Shown piece after piece: positions 1 to 6,219 of a stretch of 10,290 bases of DNA. The translations under genes and the position numbers were made by a program. Within the stretch, counting starts at the first letter, position 1. Every line of letters begins with the position of its first letter. This stretch comes from Ectothiorhodospiraceae bacterium (GTDB lineage: Bacteria; Pseudomonadota; Gammaproteobacteria; Thiohalomonadales; Thiohalomonadaceae), in the NCBI GenBank assembly GCA_007125455.1, contig SLDE01000056.1, positions 1 through 10,290 of the forward strand, in the 5' to 3' direction. Below the pieces are notes generated by a model. It had not been told where the DNA came from. It searched no databases and worked only from the letters and a program-made list of their open reading frames with translations.

Positions 1-81
1 GTACCATCCAGCAAGGCGGCGAAGGAGTTCAAGCGCTTTGCCGGGATCCTCTATCCGGAAACCCGGCGCGAGGACAGCTAG
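1..81 (+). CDS. 3' end of an unidentified gene (5'-truncated by window)
   Basis: Reading from base 1, frame 1 is open for 26 codons and closes with TAG at 79-81. The visible C-terminal tail is basic and hydrophilic and ends in PETRREDS. It contains KEFKRFAGILYP, which looks like the end of a folded cytoplasmic protein. No motif allows a family call. A strong hairpin begins 13 bases after the stop, as expected if a transcription unit ends here. It could be a chance open frame, since only 81 bases are visible, but the stop followed by a hairpin and a new promoter-like stretch favours a real gene end. Confidence 0.45.
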   Translation, partial: VPSSKAAKEFKRFAGILYPETRREDS

Positions 82-94
82 TTGAGCAAGCCTG

Positions 95-132
95 GGCTCT
101 CCGGCGCCTGTTGGCGTCTGTGAGGGAGAGCC
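95..132 (+). terminator. Strong nested stem-loop after the first gene; terminator-like but without a T-tract
   Basis: The outer arms GGCTCTCC (95-102) and GGAGAGCC (125-132) pair perfectly over 8 bp. Inside them GGCGCC (103-108) pairs with GGCGTC (113-118), including one G-T wobble, around the loop TGTT. The structure sits between the stop at 81 and the start at 187. No run of T follows the 3' arm, so classical intrinsic termination is uncertain. It could instead be a structured leader or an RNA 3'-end-protecting hairpin. Confidence 0.45.
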
Positions 133-165
133 TGTCAATCGCAGCGACATTGCTGCAATAACTTC

Positions 166-171
166 TATAAT
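166..171 (+). promoter_or_regulatory. Candidate -10 box TATAAT upstream of the coiled-coil gene
   Basis: A perfect TATAAT lies 15 bases before the ATG at 187. No good -35 hexamer sits 16-18 bp upstream, and the TTGCTG at 150-155 is too close. If this box is used, the transcript would begin near 178, leaving a leader of about 9 bases that barely contains the weak AGGGT at 176-180. Translation from 187 would then be almost leaderless, or the true start would be the in-frame ATG at 277. Confidence 0.3.
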
Positions 172-186
172 ATTCAGGGTAATATC

Positions 187-687
187 ATGAGTCACGAATC
201 ACAGGCCATACCATCCCACCTCACTGGCGAGCCTTCTGCCAGTATCCCCTCAGAGCAAGGGGCCGGTGACGAACATATGAAGCGCCTGGCGACCACCTTC
301 GAAAACAGCGCAAAGCGCTGGGAAATGGTGGTCTACCCCGCGATGTTCGCCTTCATCGTGCTGGCATGTTACGGGTTTTATCTGATCTTCAGTCTGACCA
401 ACGACGTTGCATCACTGGCACGCAATGTCACGGTACTCACCCATAGCATTGATCGGATGACTACCAATATGGACGTGGTCAGCAGCAATATGGAGTCGAT
501 CTCCAGTACCATGGTGTCAATGGACAGCAAGATGGGTGACCTGGAGCCAATTCGCGCCAATATGGAGCAGATGAACTATTCTACCCGCGCCATGGCCACT
601 AGCGCTGATGGGATGAACCACCACATGGGCTCCATGAATCACAATATGCGCCCGCTCGGACAGATGAACAGTTTCATGCCATGGTAG
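187..687 (+). CDS. Membrane-anchored methionine-rich coiled-coil protein, function unknown
   Basis: This 166-residue protein belongs to no family I can name. Residues 1-47 are hydrophilic. One membrane segment spans about 48-70 and is preceded by K43 and R44, which by the positive-inside rule puts the C-terminal part in the periplasm. Residues 72-166 look like a coiled coil: 15 of the last 76 residues are Met, many spaced 3, 4 or 7 apart (91, 95, 102, 109, 112, 116; then 126, 129, 136, 143, 147, 150, 154). The tail is also His/Asn-rich (NHHMGSMNHNM, 144-154) and ends in FMPW. The start at 187 is preceded by a weak AGGGT; Met31 (277) is the alternative. The gene lies 30 bases upstream of a dynamin-like GTPase and probably shares its operon. 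A membrane scaffold or metal-binding role is conceivable but only inferred. Confidence 0.8.
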   Translation: MSHESQAIPSHLTGEPSASIPSEQGAGDEHMKRLATTFENSAKRWEMVVYPAMFAFIVLACYGFYLIFSLTNDVASLARNVTVLTHSIDRMTTNMDVVSSNMESISSTMVSMDSKMGDLEPIRANMEQMNYSTRAMATSADGMNHHMGSMNHNMRPLGQMNSFMPW

Positions 688-717
688 ACCAACGGGCCAA
701 GCCCTGGGGAGTAGAGT

Positions 718-2223
718 ATGCCGGTAGCAGACGAGGCGGTTAACCAGCGCCTAAAGAGCCTTGAATCCCACCTGCAGCGGGAAAACCCTGCCCTGCTGGA
801 GGTGGTCGCCAGCTTCCGTGAGCTGGACAGAATGGCCTATCGCCTGGGGCTGCTGGAGCGTGACGAATCCTATGCTACCCGGATCCCCTGGTGGCCCCTG
901 ATCTCGGTGCTGGGCACCTTTTCCTCCGGCAAGTCCACCTTTATCAACCATTACCTGGGCATGCGTCTGCAATCCACCGGCAATCAGGCGGTGGACGATC
1001 GCTTCACGGTGCTTTGTCACTCTCGTGAAGAGAACGTGAACGTACTGCCTGGCCTGGCACTGGACGCCGACCCACGCTTTCCCTTCTACCAGATAAGTGA
1101 CGAGATTGAGAAGGTGGCGGGCGGGGAGGGGGCGCGTATCGACTCCTATCTGCAACTGAAGACCTGCCCGGCCGAAGCCCTTAAGGGCAAGATCCTCATC
1201 GACTCGCCCGGCTTTGACGCCGATGCACAACGCACCGCGACGCTACGCCTGACCGAACATATCATCGATCTCTCGGATCTGGTGCTGGTCTTTTTCGACG
1301 CCCGCCATCCTGAGCCTGGTGCGATGCAGGATACCCTGGAGCACCTGGTGGCGCGCAGCCTGAGCCGTCCGGACGCCAGCAAGTTTCTTTACGTGCTCAA
1401 TCAGATCGATACTACGGCAAGGGAAGACAACCCGGAAGAGGTTTTCGGTGCCTGGCAGCGCGCCCTGGCACAAAAGGGGCTGACCGCCGGGCGTTTTTAC
1501 ACCATCTACAACCCCGAGGCGTCGGTGCCGATCGAGGATGCCAATCTGCGTCAGCGCTTTGAGAACAAGCGTGATGCCGATCTTTGTGCCATCCATGAGC
1601 GCATCGCCCAGGTCGAGGTGGAGCGCTCCTATCGCATCGTTGGCAGTCTGGAAAAGCAGGCCAAGCGGATCGAAAACCGCCTGATCCCCCTGCTGAGGCA
1701 GGCCCTGCAGCGCTGGAAGAAACAGACCCTGATCGCCGAGGGGGTGATTTTCGCGGCACTGGCGATTACGGTACTCACCCTGCTGTTTCGCTACAGCCCT
1801 GGTGAGGGGTGGTTACCCACCTGGCCATCCTTGCTCAACCCTGGCAACCATCCCATCGTCGGTAGTATCGGGCTGATGGTTATCGCGGTGTTATTACTGG
1901 GTCTGCACTTTCGTTTACGCAATTGGCGGGCGAGGGGAGTATTGCGTTGGCTGGAAGGGCAGGCACAGGATGAAAACGAGGCCAAGCAACTGCGCGGTGG
2001 ATTCATGCGCAGTACGCGCTATTGGCGCAGCCTGTTTAGCCGTGAGCCAGCCGGCTGGTGGCGGGGCACACGCCGTACCTTGCACAAGCTGGTGGGGGAT
2101 ACGGATCGTTATGTTCAACGCTTGAATGATCGTTTTGCCAACCCTTCCGGCAAGGCCAGCGCCTCGCCAGCCGATGCCTCCAGTGAGACAAGCGAGGCAT
2201 CGGCCCAGGTGGACAATAAATGA
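718..2223 (+). CDS. Dynamin-like GTPase with C-terminal membrane hairpin
   Basis: A 501-residue protein with the GTPase motifs of the dynamin superfamily. The P-loop (G1) GTFSSGKS is at 66-73, a candidate G2 threonine at T97, G3 DSPG at 162-165, and G4 NQID at 228-231. A helical stretch follows (about 295-338). Two hydrophobic segments at about 339-357 and 381-400 are separated by a short Pro/Gly-rich loop, so the protein probably inserts in or binds the inner membrane with its GTPase in the cytoplasm. The C-terminus is low-complexity and Ser/Ala-rich (about 476-497). Bacterial dynamin-like proteins typically tubulate, fuse or protect membranes, but the specific role here is unknown. The start is supported by GGGGAG at 706-711, six bases before the ATG. 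The stop overlaps the start of the next gene (ATGA), indicating translational coupling to the response regulator. Confidence 0.9.
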   Translation: MPVADEAVNQRLKSLESHLQRENPALLEVVASFRELDRMAYRLGLLERDESYATRIPWWPLISVLGTFSSGKSTFINHYLGMRLQSTGNQAVDDRFTVLCHSREENVNVLPGLALDADPRFPFYQISDEIEKVAGGEGARIDSYLQLKTCPAEALKGKILIDSPGFDADAQRTATLRLTEHIIDLSDLVLVFFDARHPEPGAMQDTLEHLVARSLSRPDASKFLYVLNQIDTTAREDNPEEVFGAWQRALAQKGLTAGRFYTIYNPEASVPIEDANLRQRFENKRDADLCAIHERIAQVEVERSYRIVGSLEKQAKRIENRLIPLLRQALQRWKKQTLIAEGVIFAALAITVLTLLFRYSPGEGWLPTWPSLLNPGNHPIVGSIGLMVIAVLLLGLHFRLRNWRARGVLRWLEGQAQDENEAKQLRGGFMRSTRYWRSLFSREPAGWWRGTRRTLHKLVGDTDRYVQRLNDRFANPSGKASASPADASSETSEASAQVDNK

Positions 2224-2858
2224 TCCGTGTGCTCTTGGTCGATGATCACGAACTGGTGCGAAGTGGCATTCGGCGCTTGCTGGATGATGCCGACAACATC
2301 GACGTGGTCGGCGAGGCCGAGAGCGGTGAACAGGCCCTGGAACTCGTGCGTGCGCATGACCCCGATGTGGTGCTGATGGATGTCAACATGCCGGGGATCG
2401 GCGGGCTGGAGGCGACGCGCAAACTCAGCCGTCAGGCCCCAAAACTGCCGGTGATCATCCTGACCGTACATACCGACGATCCCTTTCCCTCCAGCCTGCT
2501 CAAGGCGGGTGCCAGCGGTTATCTGCACAAGGGCTGTAGTGTCGATGAGATCATTCATGCGATCAGCGAGGTTCATCATGGCAGGCGCTACATCTGTACC
2601 GACATCGCCCAGACCCTCGCCCTCTCGCTGTTACCCGGCCATGATGTTTCGCCATTCGAAGCCCTCTCGCAGCGTGAGATGCAGGTGATGTTGATGGTGC
2701 TCAAGGGGGAGAAGACCCATGAGATCTCCGACAAGCTCTGCCTCAGCCCCAAGACGGTTAGCACCTACCGACATCGTTTGTATGACAAACTCAAGGTCAA
2801 CAGCGACGCCGAGTTGATCAAACTGGCGATACGCTATGGCATGATCGAGGGAATGTAG
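2220..2858 (+). CDS. uvrY: GacA/UvrY-family response regulator (NarL/LuxR type)
   Basis: A 212-residue two-component response regulator. The receiver domain (about 1-120) has the acidic pair D8/D9, phospho-acceptor D54 in VVLMDVNMPG, T82 and K104. The C-terminal LuxR-type helix-turn-helix (about 146-208) begins ALSQRE and has the recognition-helix region LSPKTVSTYRHRL. Long stretches match remembered E. coli UvrY, for example LLVDDHELVR and MPGIGGLEATRK, so the GacA/UvrY call is firm. In known systems it is phosphorylated by a BarA/GacS hybrid kinase and activates CsrA-sponge small RNAs. AGGTGG at 2207-2212 lies seven bases before the ATG, which overlaps the GTPase stop. The usual downstream partner uvrC is absent; crcB follows instead, and the gene is coupled to a dynamin-like GTPase. 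Confidence 0.93.
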   Translation: MIRVLLVDDHELVRSGIRRLLDDADNIDVVGEAESGEQALELVRAHDPDVVLMDVNMPGIGGLEATRKLSRQAPKLPVIILTVHTDDPFPSSLLKAGASGYLHKGCSVDEIIHAISEVHHGRRYICTDIAQTLALSLLPGHDVSPFEALSQREMQVMLMVLKGEKTHEISDKLCLSPKTVSTYRHRLYDKLKVNSDAELIKLAIRYGMIEGM

Positions 2859-2865
2859 CCCTCAC

Positions 2866-2892
2866 CCCCATGACCGAAAGGTTCTCATGGGG
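2866..2892 (+). terminator. Hairpin between uvrY and crcB
   Basis: CCCCATGA (2866-2873) is fully complementary to TCATGGGG (2885-2892). An alternative inner stem ACC/GGT closes a GAAA tetraloop (2873-2882). It begins eight bases after the uvrY stop. There is no T-tract, and the 3' arm runs straight into a -10-like TAGAAT, so it may act as a weak terminator, a leader structure or an operator palindrome. Confidence 0.4.
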
Positions 2893-2898
2893 TAGAAT
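2870..2898 (+). promoter_or_regulatory. Candidate sigma-70 promoter for crcB
   Basis: ATGACC (2870-2875, four of six matches to TTGACA) and TAGAAT (2893-2898, five of six to TATAAT) are 17 bp apart. Transcription would start near 2905, about 25 bases before the crcB ATG. The promoter overlaps the hairpin at 2866-2892. This suggests crcB and the DUF190 gene can be expressed independently of the uvrY operon. Confidence 0.45.
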
Positions 2899-2929
2899 GC
2901 CGCTCCATGTACAGCACACCCGTTCAACC

Positions 2930-3304
2930 ATGAGCCAGTTATTCGCGATCGCCTTGGGCGGTGCGCTCGGTGCCCTACTGCGCTTTTGGGGGGCCAACGG
3001 TGTTTATTTGCTACTCGGGCGGGACTTTCCCTACGGCACCCTGGTGATCAACGTGTTCGGCTCATTGGTGATGGGACTGTTGTTTGTGCTGCTGGTGGAG
3101 CGCAGTGGCAGCGCCCCTGAATGGCGCGCCCTGTTGATGGTCGGTCTGTTGGGCTCCTTTACCACCTTTTCTACTTTCTCACTGGAGACACTTGCCCTGC
3201 TTGAAGGGGGAGAGGTCGCCAAGGCCTTGCTGAATGTCTTCTTGAGTGTGTTACTTTGTCTTCTCGCCGTGTGGGGCGGGGTGATCGTCGGGAGGCAGTT
3301 ATGA
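2930..3304 (+). CDS. crcB: CrcB/Fluc fluoride ion channel
   Basis: A 124-residue, four-helix inner-membrane protein of the Fluc/CrcB family, which forms dual-topology dimers that export fluoride. Diagnostic motifs are GGALGALLRF near the N-terminus (10-19), GTLVINVFGS with the pore-lining Asn (N41), and the TM3-break phenylalanine segment GSFTTFSTF (75-83). The length is normal for the family. I chose the ATG at 2930 over the in-frame one at 2870: the upstream 20 residues are not family-like and would cover the candidate promoter and hairpin. No clear Shine-Dalgarno precedes 2930. The stop overlaps the DUF190 start (ATGA). I see no fluoride riboswitch upstream. Confidence 0.93.
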   Translation: MSQLFAIALGGALGALLRFWGANGVYLLLGRDFPYGTLVINVFGSLVMGLLFVLLVERSGSAPEWRALLMVGLLGSFTTFSTFSLETLALLEGGEVAKALLNVFLSVLLCLLAVWGGVIVGRQL

Positions 3305-3606
3305 ATAGCAGTGAAGTGACCGTGGTGCGGATCTATCTCAGTGAAGGCGAGGCACAACTGAACAACCTACTCAAGCGGCTGCACGACTGGGAGCACCTGC
3401 GCGGGGTGACGGTGTTTCGTGGCATCGCCGGTTTTGGCGACGATGGAAAATTGCATACCGGCAAGCTGGTGGATCTCTCCCTCAACCTGCCGCTGGTGGT
3501 GGAGTTCTTTGATAACCCGGACAAAGTGGCACAGACCATGGAGCACCTGGCAGCAGAGATCAAACCTGGCCACATGATGAGCTGGACCGCCACAGTGAAT
3601 ATCTAA
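3301..3606 (+). CDS. DUF190 family PII-like protein
   Basis: A 101-residue cytoplasmic protein matching the DUF190 pattern: an N-terminal strand with RIYLSEGE (10-17), the central conserved block GVTVFRGIAGFG (35-46), then LHTGKLVDLSLNLPLVVEFFD, ending in a strand before ATVNI. DUF190 members have a PII/GlnB-like ferredoxin fold and are frequently encoded next to, or fused with, CrcB. They are suspected of sensing or modulating the channel, but the ligand is not established. The start at 3301 is fixed by GGAGG at 3290-3294 and the ATGA overlap with the crcB stop; an in-frame ATG at 3256 lies well inside crcB and is unlikely. It should be co-translated with crcB. Confidence 0.88.
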   Translation: MNSSEVTVVRIYLSEGEAQLNNLLKRLHDWEHLRGVTVFRGIAGFGDDGKLHTGKLVDLSLNLPLVVEFFDNPDKVAQTMEHLAAEIKPGHMMSWTATVNI

Positions 3607-3680
3607 CCTTAACCTGCGGCTGATAACCACTTCGCCCGCCAGCTAAACAGGCTGTTTTAAGACAACTTCAGGAATCTTCT

Positions 3681-4961
3681 ATGCTCGACCCTCAGCTATT
3701 TCGTAATGACATCGAACAGACCGCCGCCGCGCTTGCCCGCCGTGGCTTCGCACTGGATGTGGCAGCGCTTTCGGCCCTGGAGACCGAGCGCAAGGCGATC
3801 CAGGTGCGCACCCAGACCCTGCAACAGGAACGTAATCAGCGCTCCAAGGCGATTGGTCAGGCCAAGGCCAAGGGGGAGGATGCACAGCCGCTGCTGGATG
3901 CGGTGGCCAGTCTGGGGGAAGAGCTAAAGAGCGCCGAGGCACGCTTGGGCGAGCTGCAGGGGAAGCTACAGGCCATCCTGCTGGGGGTGCCCAACCTGCC
4001 CGACGCGAGCGTGCCCGAGGGCAAGGGGGAAGTGGATAACCATGAGCTGCGCCGTTGGGGCGAGCCCCGCGCATTTGATTTTGAGCCCAAGGACCACGTT
4101 GATATCGGCGAGGCACTGGGCCTGGACTTTGACACCGCCACCAAGCTGACCGGCTCGCGTTTTGCCGTCATGACCGGCCCCCTGGCGCGTCTGCATCGCG
4201 CATTGATCCAGTTCATGCTCGATACCCACACCGACGAGCACGGTTACACCGAGAGCTATGTGCCCTACATGGTTAATGCCGACTCGCTGCGTGGCACGGG
4301 GCAGTTGCCCAAGTTCGCGGAGGATCTGTTCGCACTCAATGGCGAACAGGACTATTACCTGATCCCCACCGCCGAGGTGCCGGTGACCAACATGGTGCGT
4401 GAGCGGATCATTGAGGCGGAGCAACTGCCGTTGCGCTTTACCGCGCATACCCCCTGTTTTCGCAGCGAGGCCGGCTCCTACGGCAAGGACACCCGTGGGA
4501 TGATCCGCCAGCACCAGTTCGAGAAGGTCGAGTTGGTACAGATCGTCCAGCCGTCGGCATCGGATGCCACCCTGGAGGCACTGACTGGCCACGCCGAGAC
4601 CATCCTGCAACGTCTGGGGCTACCTTATCGCACCATGCTGCTGTGTACCGGAGACATGGGCTTCTCGGCCTGCAAGACCTACGATCTTGAGGTCTGGTTA
4701 CCGGGGCAGGGCAAATACCGCGAGATCTCTTCCTGTTCCAACTTCCGTGACTTTCAGGCCCGTCGTATGCAGGCGCGCTGGCGCAACCCCGAGACCCGCA
4801 AACCCGAGCTGGTACACACCATCAACGGTTCCGGGCTGGCGGTGGGGCGTACCCTGGTGGCGATCCTGGAGAACTACCAGCAGGCCGATGGCTCGGTGGT
4901 GATCCCGGAGGCCCTACGCCCCTGGATGGGGGGGCTGGAACGACTGCAACCCGCCGTCTGA
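3681..4961 (+). CDS. serS: Seryl-tRNA synthetase (class II)
   Basis: A 426-residue enzyme that charges tRNA-Ser (and tRNA-Sec where present) with serine in the cytoplasm. It starts with the typical MLDPQLFRND. The N-terminal helical arm (about 30-100) is the antiparallel coiled coil that binds the long variable arm of tRNA-Ser. The catalytic core has TAEVP (230-234), motif 2 from CFRSEAGSYGKDTRG (259-273) through HQFEKVE, and motif 3 HTINGSGLAVGRTLVAILE (379-397). The length is normal and all key motifs are intact. An AGGA lies at 3670-3673, seven bases before the ATG. The 74-base gap from the DUF190 gene contains only a weak CAGC/GCTG stem followed by TTTT. crcB–serS–cysG is a recurrent order in gammaproteobacteria; here a rhodanese gene separates serS from cysG. 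Confidence 0.97.
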   Translation: MLDPQLFRNDIEQTAAALARRGFALDVAALSALETERKAIQVRTQTLQQERNQRSKAIGQAKAKGEDAQPLLDAVASLGEELKSAEARLGELQGKLQAILLGVPNLPDASVPEGKGEVDNHELRRWGEPRAFDFEPKDHVDIGEALGLDFDTATKLTGSRFAVMTGPLARLHRALIQFMLDTHTDEHGYTESYVPYMVNADSLRGTGQLPKFAEDLFALNGEQDYYLIPTAEVPVTNMVRERIIEAEQLPLRFTAHTPCFRSEAGSYGKDTRGMIRQHQFEKVELVQIVQPSASDATLEALTGHAETILQRLGLPYRTMLLCTGDMGFSACKTYDLEVWLPGQGKYREISSCSNFRDFQARRMQARWRNPETRKPELVHTINGSGLAVGRTLVAILENYQQADGSVVIPEALRPWMGGLERLQPAV

Positions 4962-4967
4962 GTAGTA

Positions 4968-4998
4968 GTGGGGGGGCATCCTGGCGGTGTCTCCCCAC
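4968..4998. terminator. Weak hairpin between convergent serS and rhodanese genes
   Basis: GTGGGG (4968-4973) pairs with CCCCAC (4993-4998) across a 19-base loop in the 49-base gap between two convergent stop codons. There is no T-tract on either strand. Its position suggests a shared termination region, but the pairing is short. Confidence 0.3.
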
Positions 4999-5010
4999 GC
5001 ATTCCTGGGG

Positions 5011-5799
5011 CTAGCGAAACGCCAGAAACTCTCTGGCTCCGCCGCGCATGAAGTAGTAATCCTTCAGCCCTTCCGCCTCCAGGAAGTACTGCAACCAGCT
5101 CACCTGACGACCAACTGCATCGTAGATCAGCAGGGTTTTACCTTCGTTTTTTGCCTGGTGCACAAAGCTTGCCAAACGCTCGTTGTCGAGCGCTACGGAG
5201 TGCTGACGCATCGGGAAGAGGTTGATGCCATCCTTTTGCGAGTTATCACGGATATCCAGCACAATGCTGTCACGATGGCGGGCTCGGGTGGCGAAGGCTT
5301 CGGGTTCAAGCATGTGTTGTTGCTGTTTCTCCTGCCCGATCAGACGCGAACCGTCGCTCAAGGCCTGCCCGAGGAGGACCGCCTCTTGCGGATAGGCTTT
5401 GGCCCAATCGAATACCCCCGCGTCGAAGGTGAGGTGGTTATGGATCCCGGCCTGATTGGCGCGTACCGATGCCTCATAGGATTTTCGGCAGCTATGGCCG
5501 TTACAGTAAAACACCAGGGTTCGTGAGTCGTTTTCGCGAAGATCGCGCAGGTTTTCAATGAACTCAGACTCATCTGCCGGGATGTGTAGTGCCCCCTTGA
5601 TATGCAGGGTTTGGTACTCGTAGTCGGAGCGCACATCAACGATGAGCATATTGTCGCGCTGTTCGTGAAGGGTGTTCAGCTCGATGGTAGTCACTCCAGG
5701 GAACAGCGGGCGAAGCGGAAAGCTATCATCGGCCTGGGCAGCGCTCAGGAGGAGTGAGAATAGCACCAGGGAAAGAGTGAGCGTTTGTCTCATAGCCAT
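5011..5799 (-). CDS. Exported tandem rhodanese-like protein, second domain degenerate
   Basis: A 262-residue protein. An N-terminal signal peptide (residues 1-23, hydrophobic LSLVLFSLLLSA then AQA before DD) directs it to the periplasm. Rhodanese domain 1 spans about 38-140, with LIVDVRSDYEY and HIKGALHIP and the active loop starting at C99 (YCNGHSCRKS), with a second Cys at 104. Domain 2 spans about 165-262 (SIVLDIRD, final MRGGAREF), but where the catalytic Cys should follow LLIY it has Asp (D227 in LLIYDAVGRQ). It is therefore probably a structural or binding domain. Rhodaneses transfer sulfane sulfur between thiols. The start may be at 5799 or two codons later; neither has a clear Shine-Dalgarno, and the upstream 50 bases are AT-rich. 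It is convergent with serS and divergent from cysG. Confidence 0.85.
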   Translation of the reverse strand: MAMRQTLTLSLVLFSLLLSAAQADDSFPLRPLFPGVTTIELNTLHEQRDNMLIVDVRSDYEYQTLHIKGALHIPADESEFIENLRDLRENDSRTLVFYCNGHSCRKSYEASVRANQAGIHNHLTFDAGVFDWAKAYPQEAVLLGQALSDGSRLIGQEKQQQHMLEPEAFATRARHRDSIVLDIRDNSQKDGINLFPMRQHSVALDNERLASFVHQAKNEGKTLLIYDAVGRQVSWLQYFLEAEGLKDYYFMRGGAREFLAFR

Positions 5800-6219
5800 A
5801 CCATAGTTATTATTAAGAATAGTAGAATGTATTCATATTTTAACATCTGTTTACTGGGTGGATTTGCGTCCTGGTTCACGCTCTCGTGCAGTGGTTTTTT
5901 TGCAAGAGATGGCAGGTCATTCGGTGCCTGGGCAGGGCCATGGGTTCACGAGGAACCCTCGTACCCCGCACCACGTAGCTTTTGCCCCCGTTCACCCCGA
6001 AACGATCACAAAACGCATGCTGGGGGCGAGTAGATGCCTATACCCAAGTTCCTCAGCGCTGCTGGCCGGTTGCTTGTTTGCCCCCATCCTGTCCCCATAT
6101 AGATACCAGTTGCCGACGAAGTCGGTTGCGAACCACCAGGATTTACTGGGTTATTGGTCGTATAGCGGTTAAACTGTGCGGCTCTTTTGCCCATCTGATT
6201 GAACGAGTGTACGAGTGCG
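5800..6219. other. 420-bp intergenic region between divergent rhodanese and cysG genes
   Basis: No frame gives a convincing protein. The first 50 bases beside the rhodanese start are AT-rich and hold a weak minus-strand promoter candidate (-35-like TTAAAA, -10-like TATTCT). Short hairpins are visible: GGGTTC/GAACCC at 5942-5958 and CCGAC/GTCGG with loop GAA at 6113-6125, followed by GGTT/AACC. A 10-bp direct repeat occurs at 5850-5859 and 6142-6151. Just before cysG the heptamer ACGAGTG is repeated (6203-6209 and 6211-6217). I cannot fix a cysG promoter. The unusual length suggests an inserted or decayed segment or an unannotated RNA. Confidence 0.5.
5850..6151. repeat. 10-bp direct repeat TTTACTGGGT bracketing 282 bp
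   Basis: TTTACTGGGT occurs at 5850-5859 and again at 6142-6151. Just inside the right copy, GAACCACCAGGA (6130-6141) is partly the inverse of TCCTGGTTC (5869-5877) near the left copy. The pattern could be a target duplication around a decayed small insertion. A 10-base repeat in 420 bp is also fairly possible by chance, and the inner arms have different offsets. Confidence 0.2.

Noticed and set aside
2870..2929. Longer crcB starting at ATG 2870
   Set aside because: The extra 20 residues are unlike CrcB N-termini and overlap the hairpin and candidate promoter. MSQLFAIALGG at 2930 fits the family.
3966..4610. 214-codon minus-strand open frame
   Set aside because: It lies wholly antisense to serS, which has all its motifs, so it is a shadow frame.
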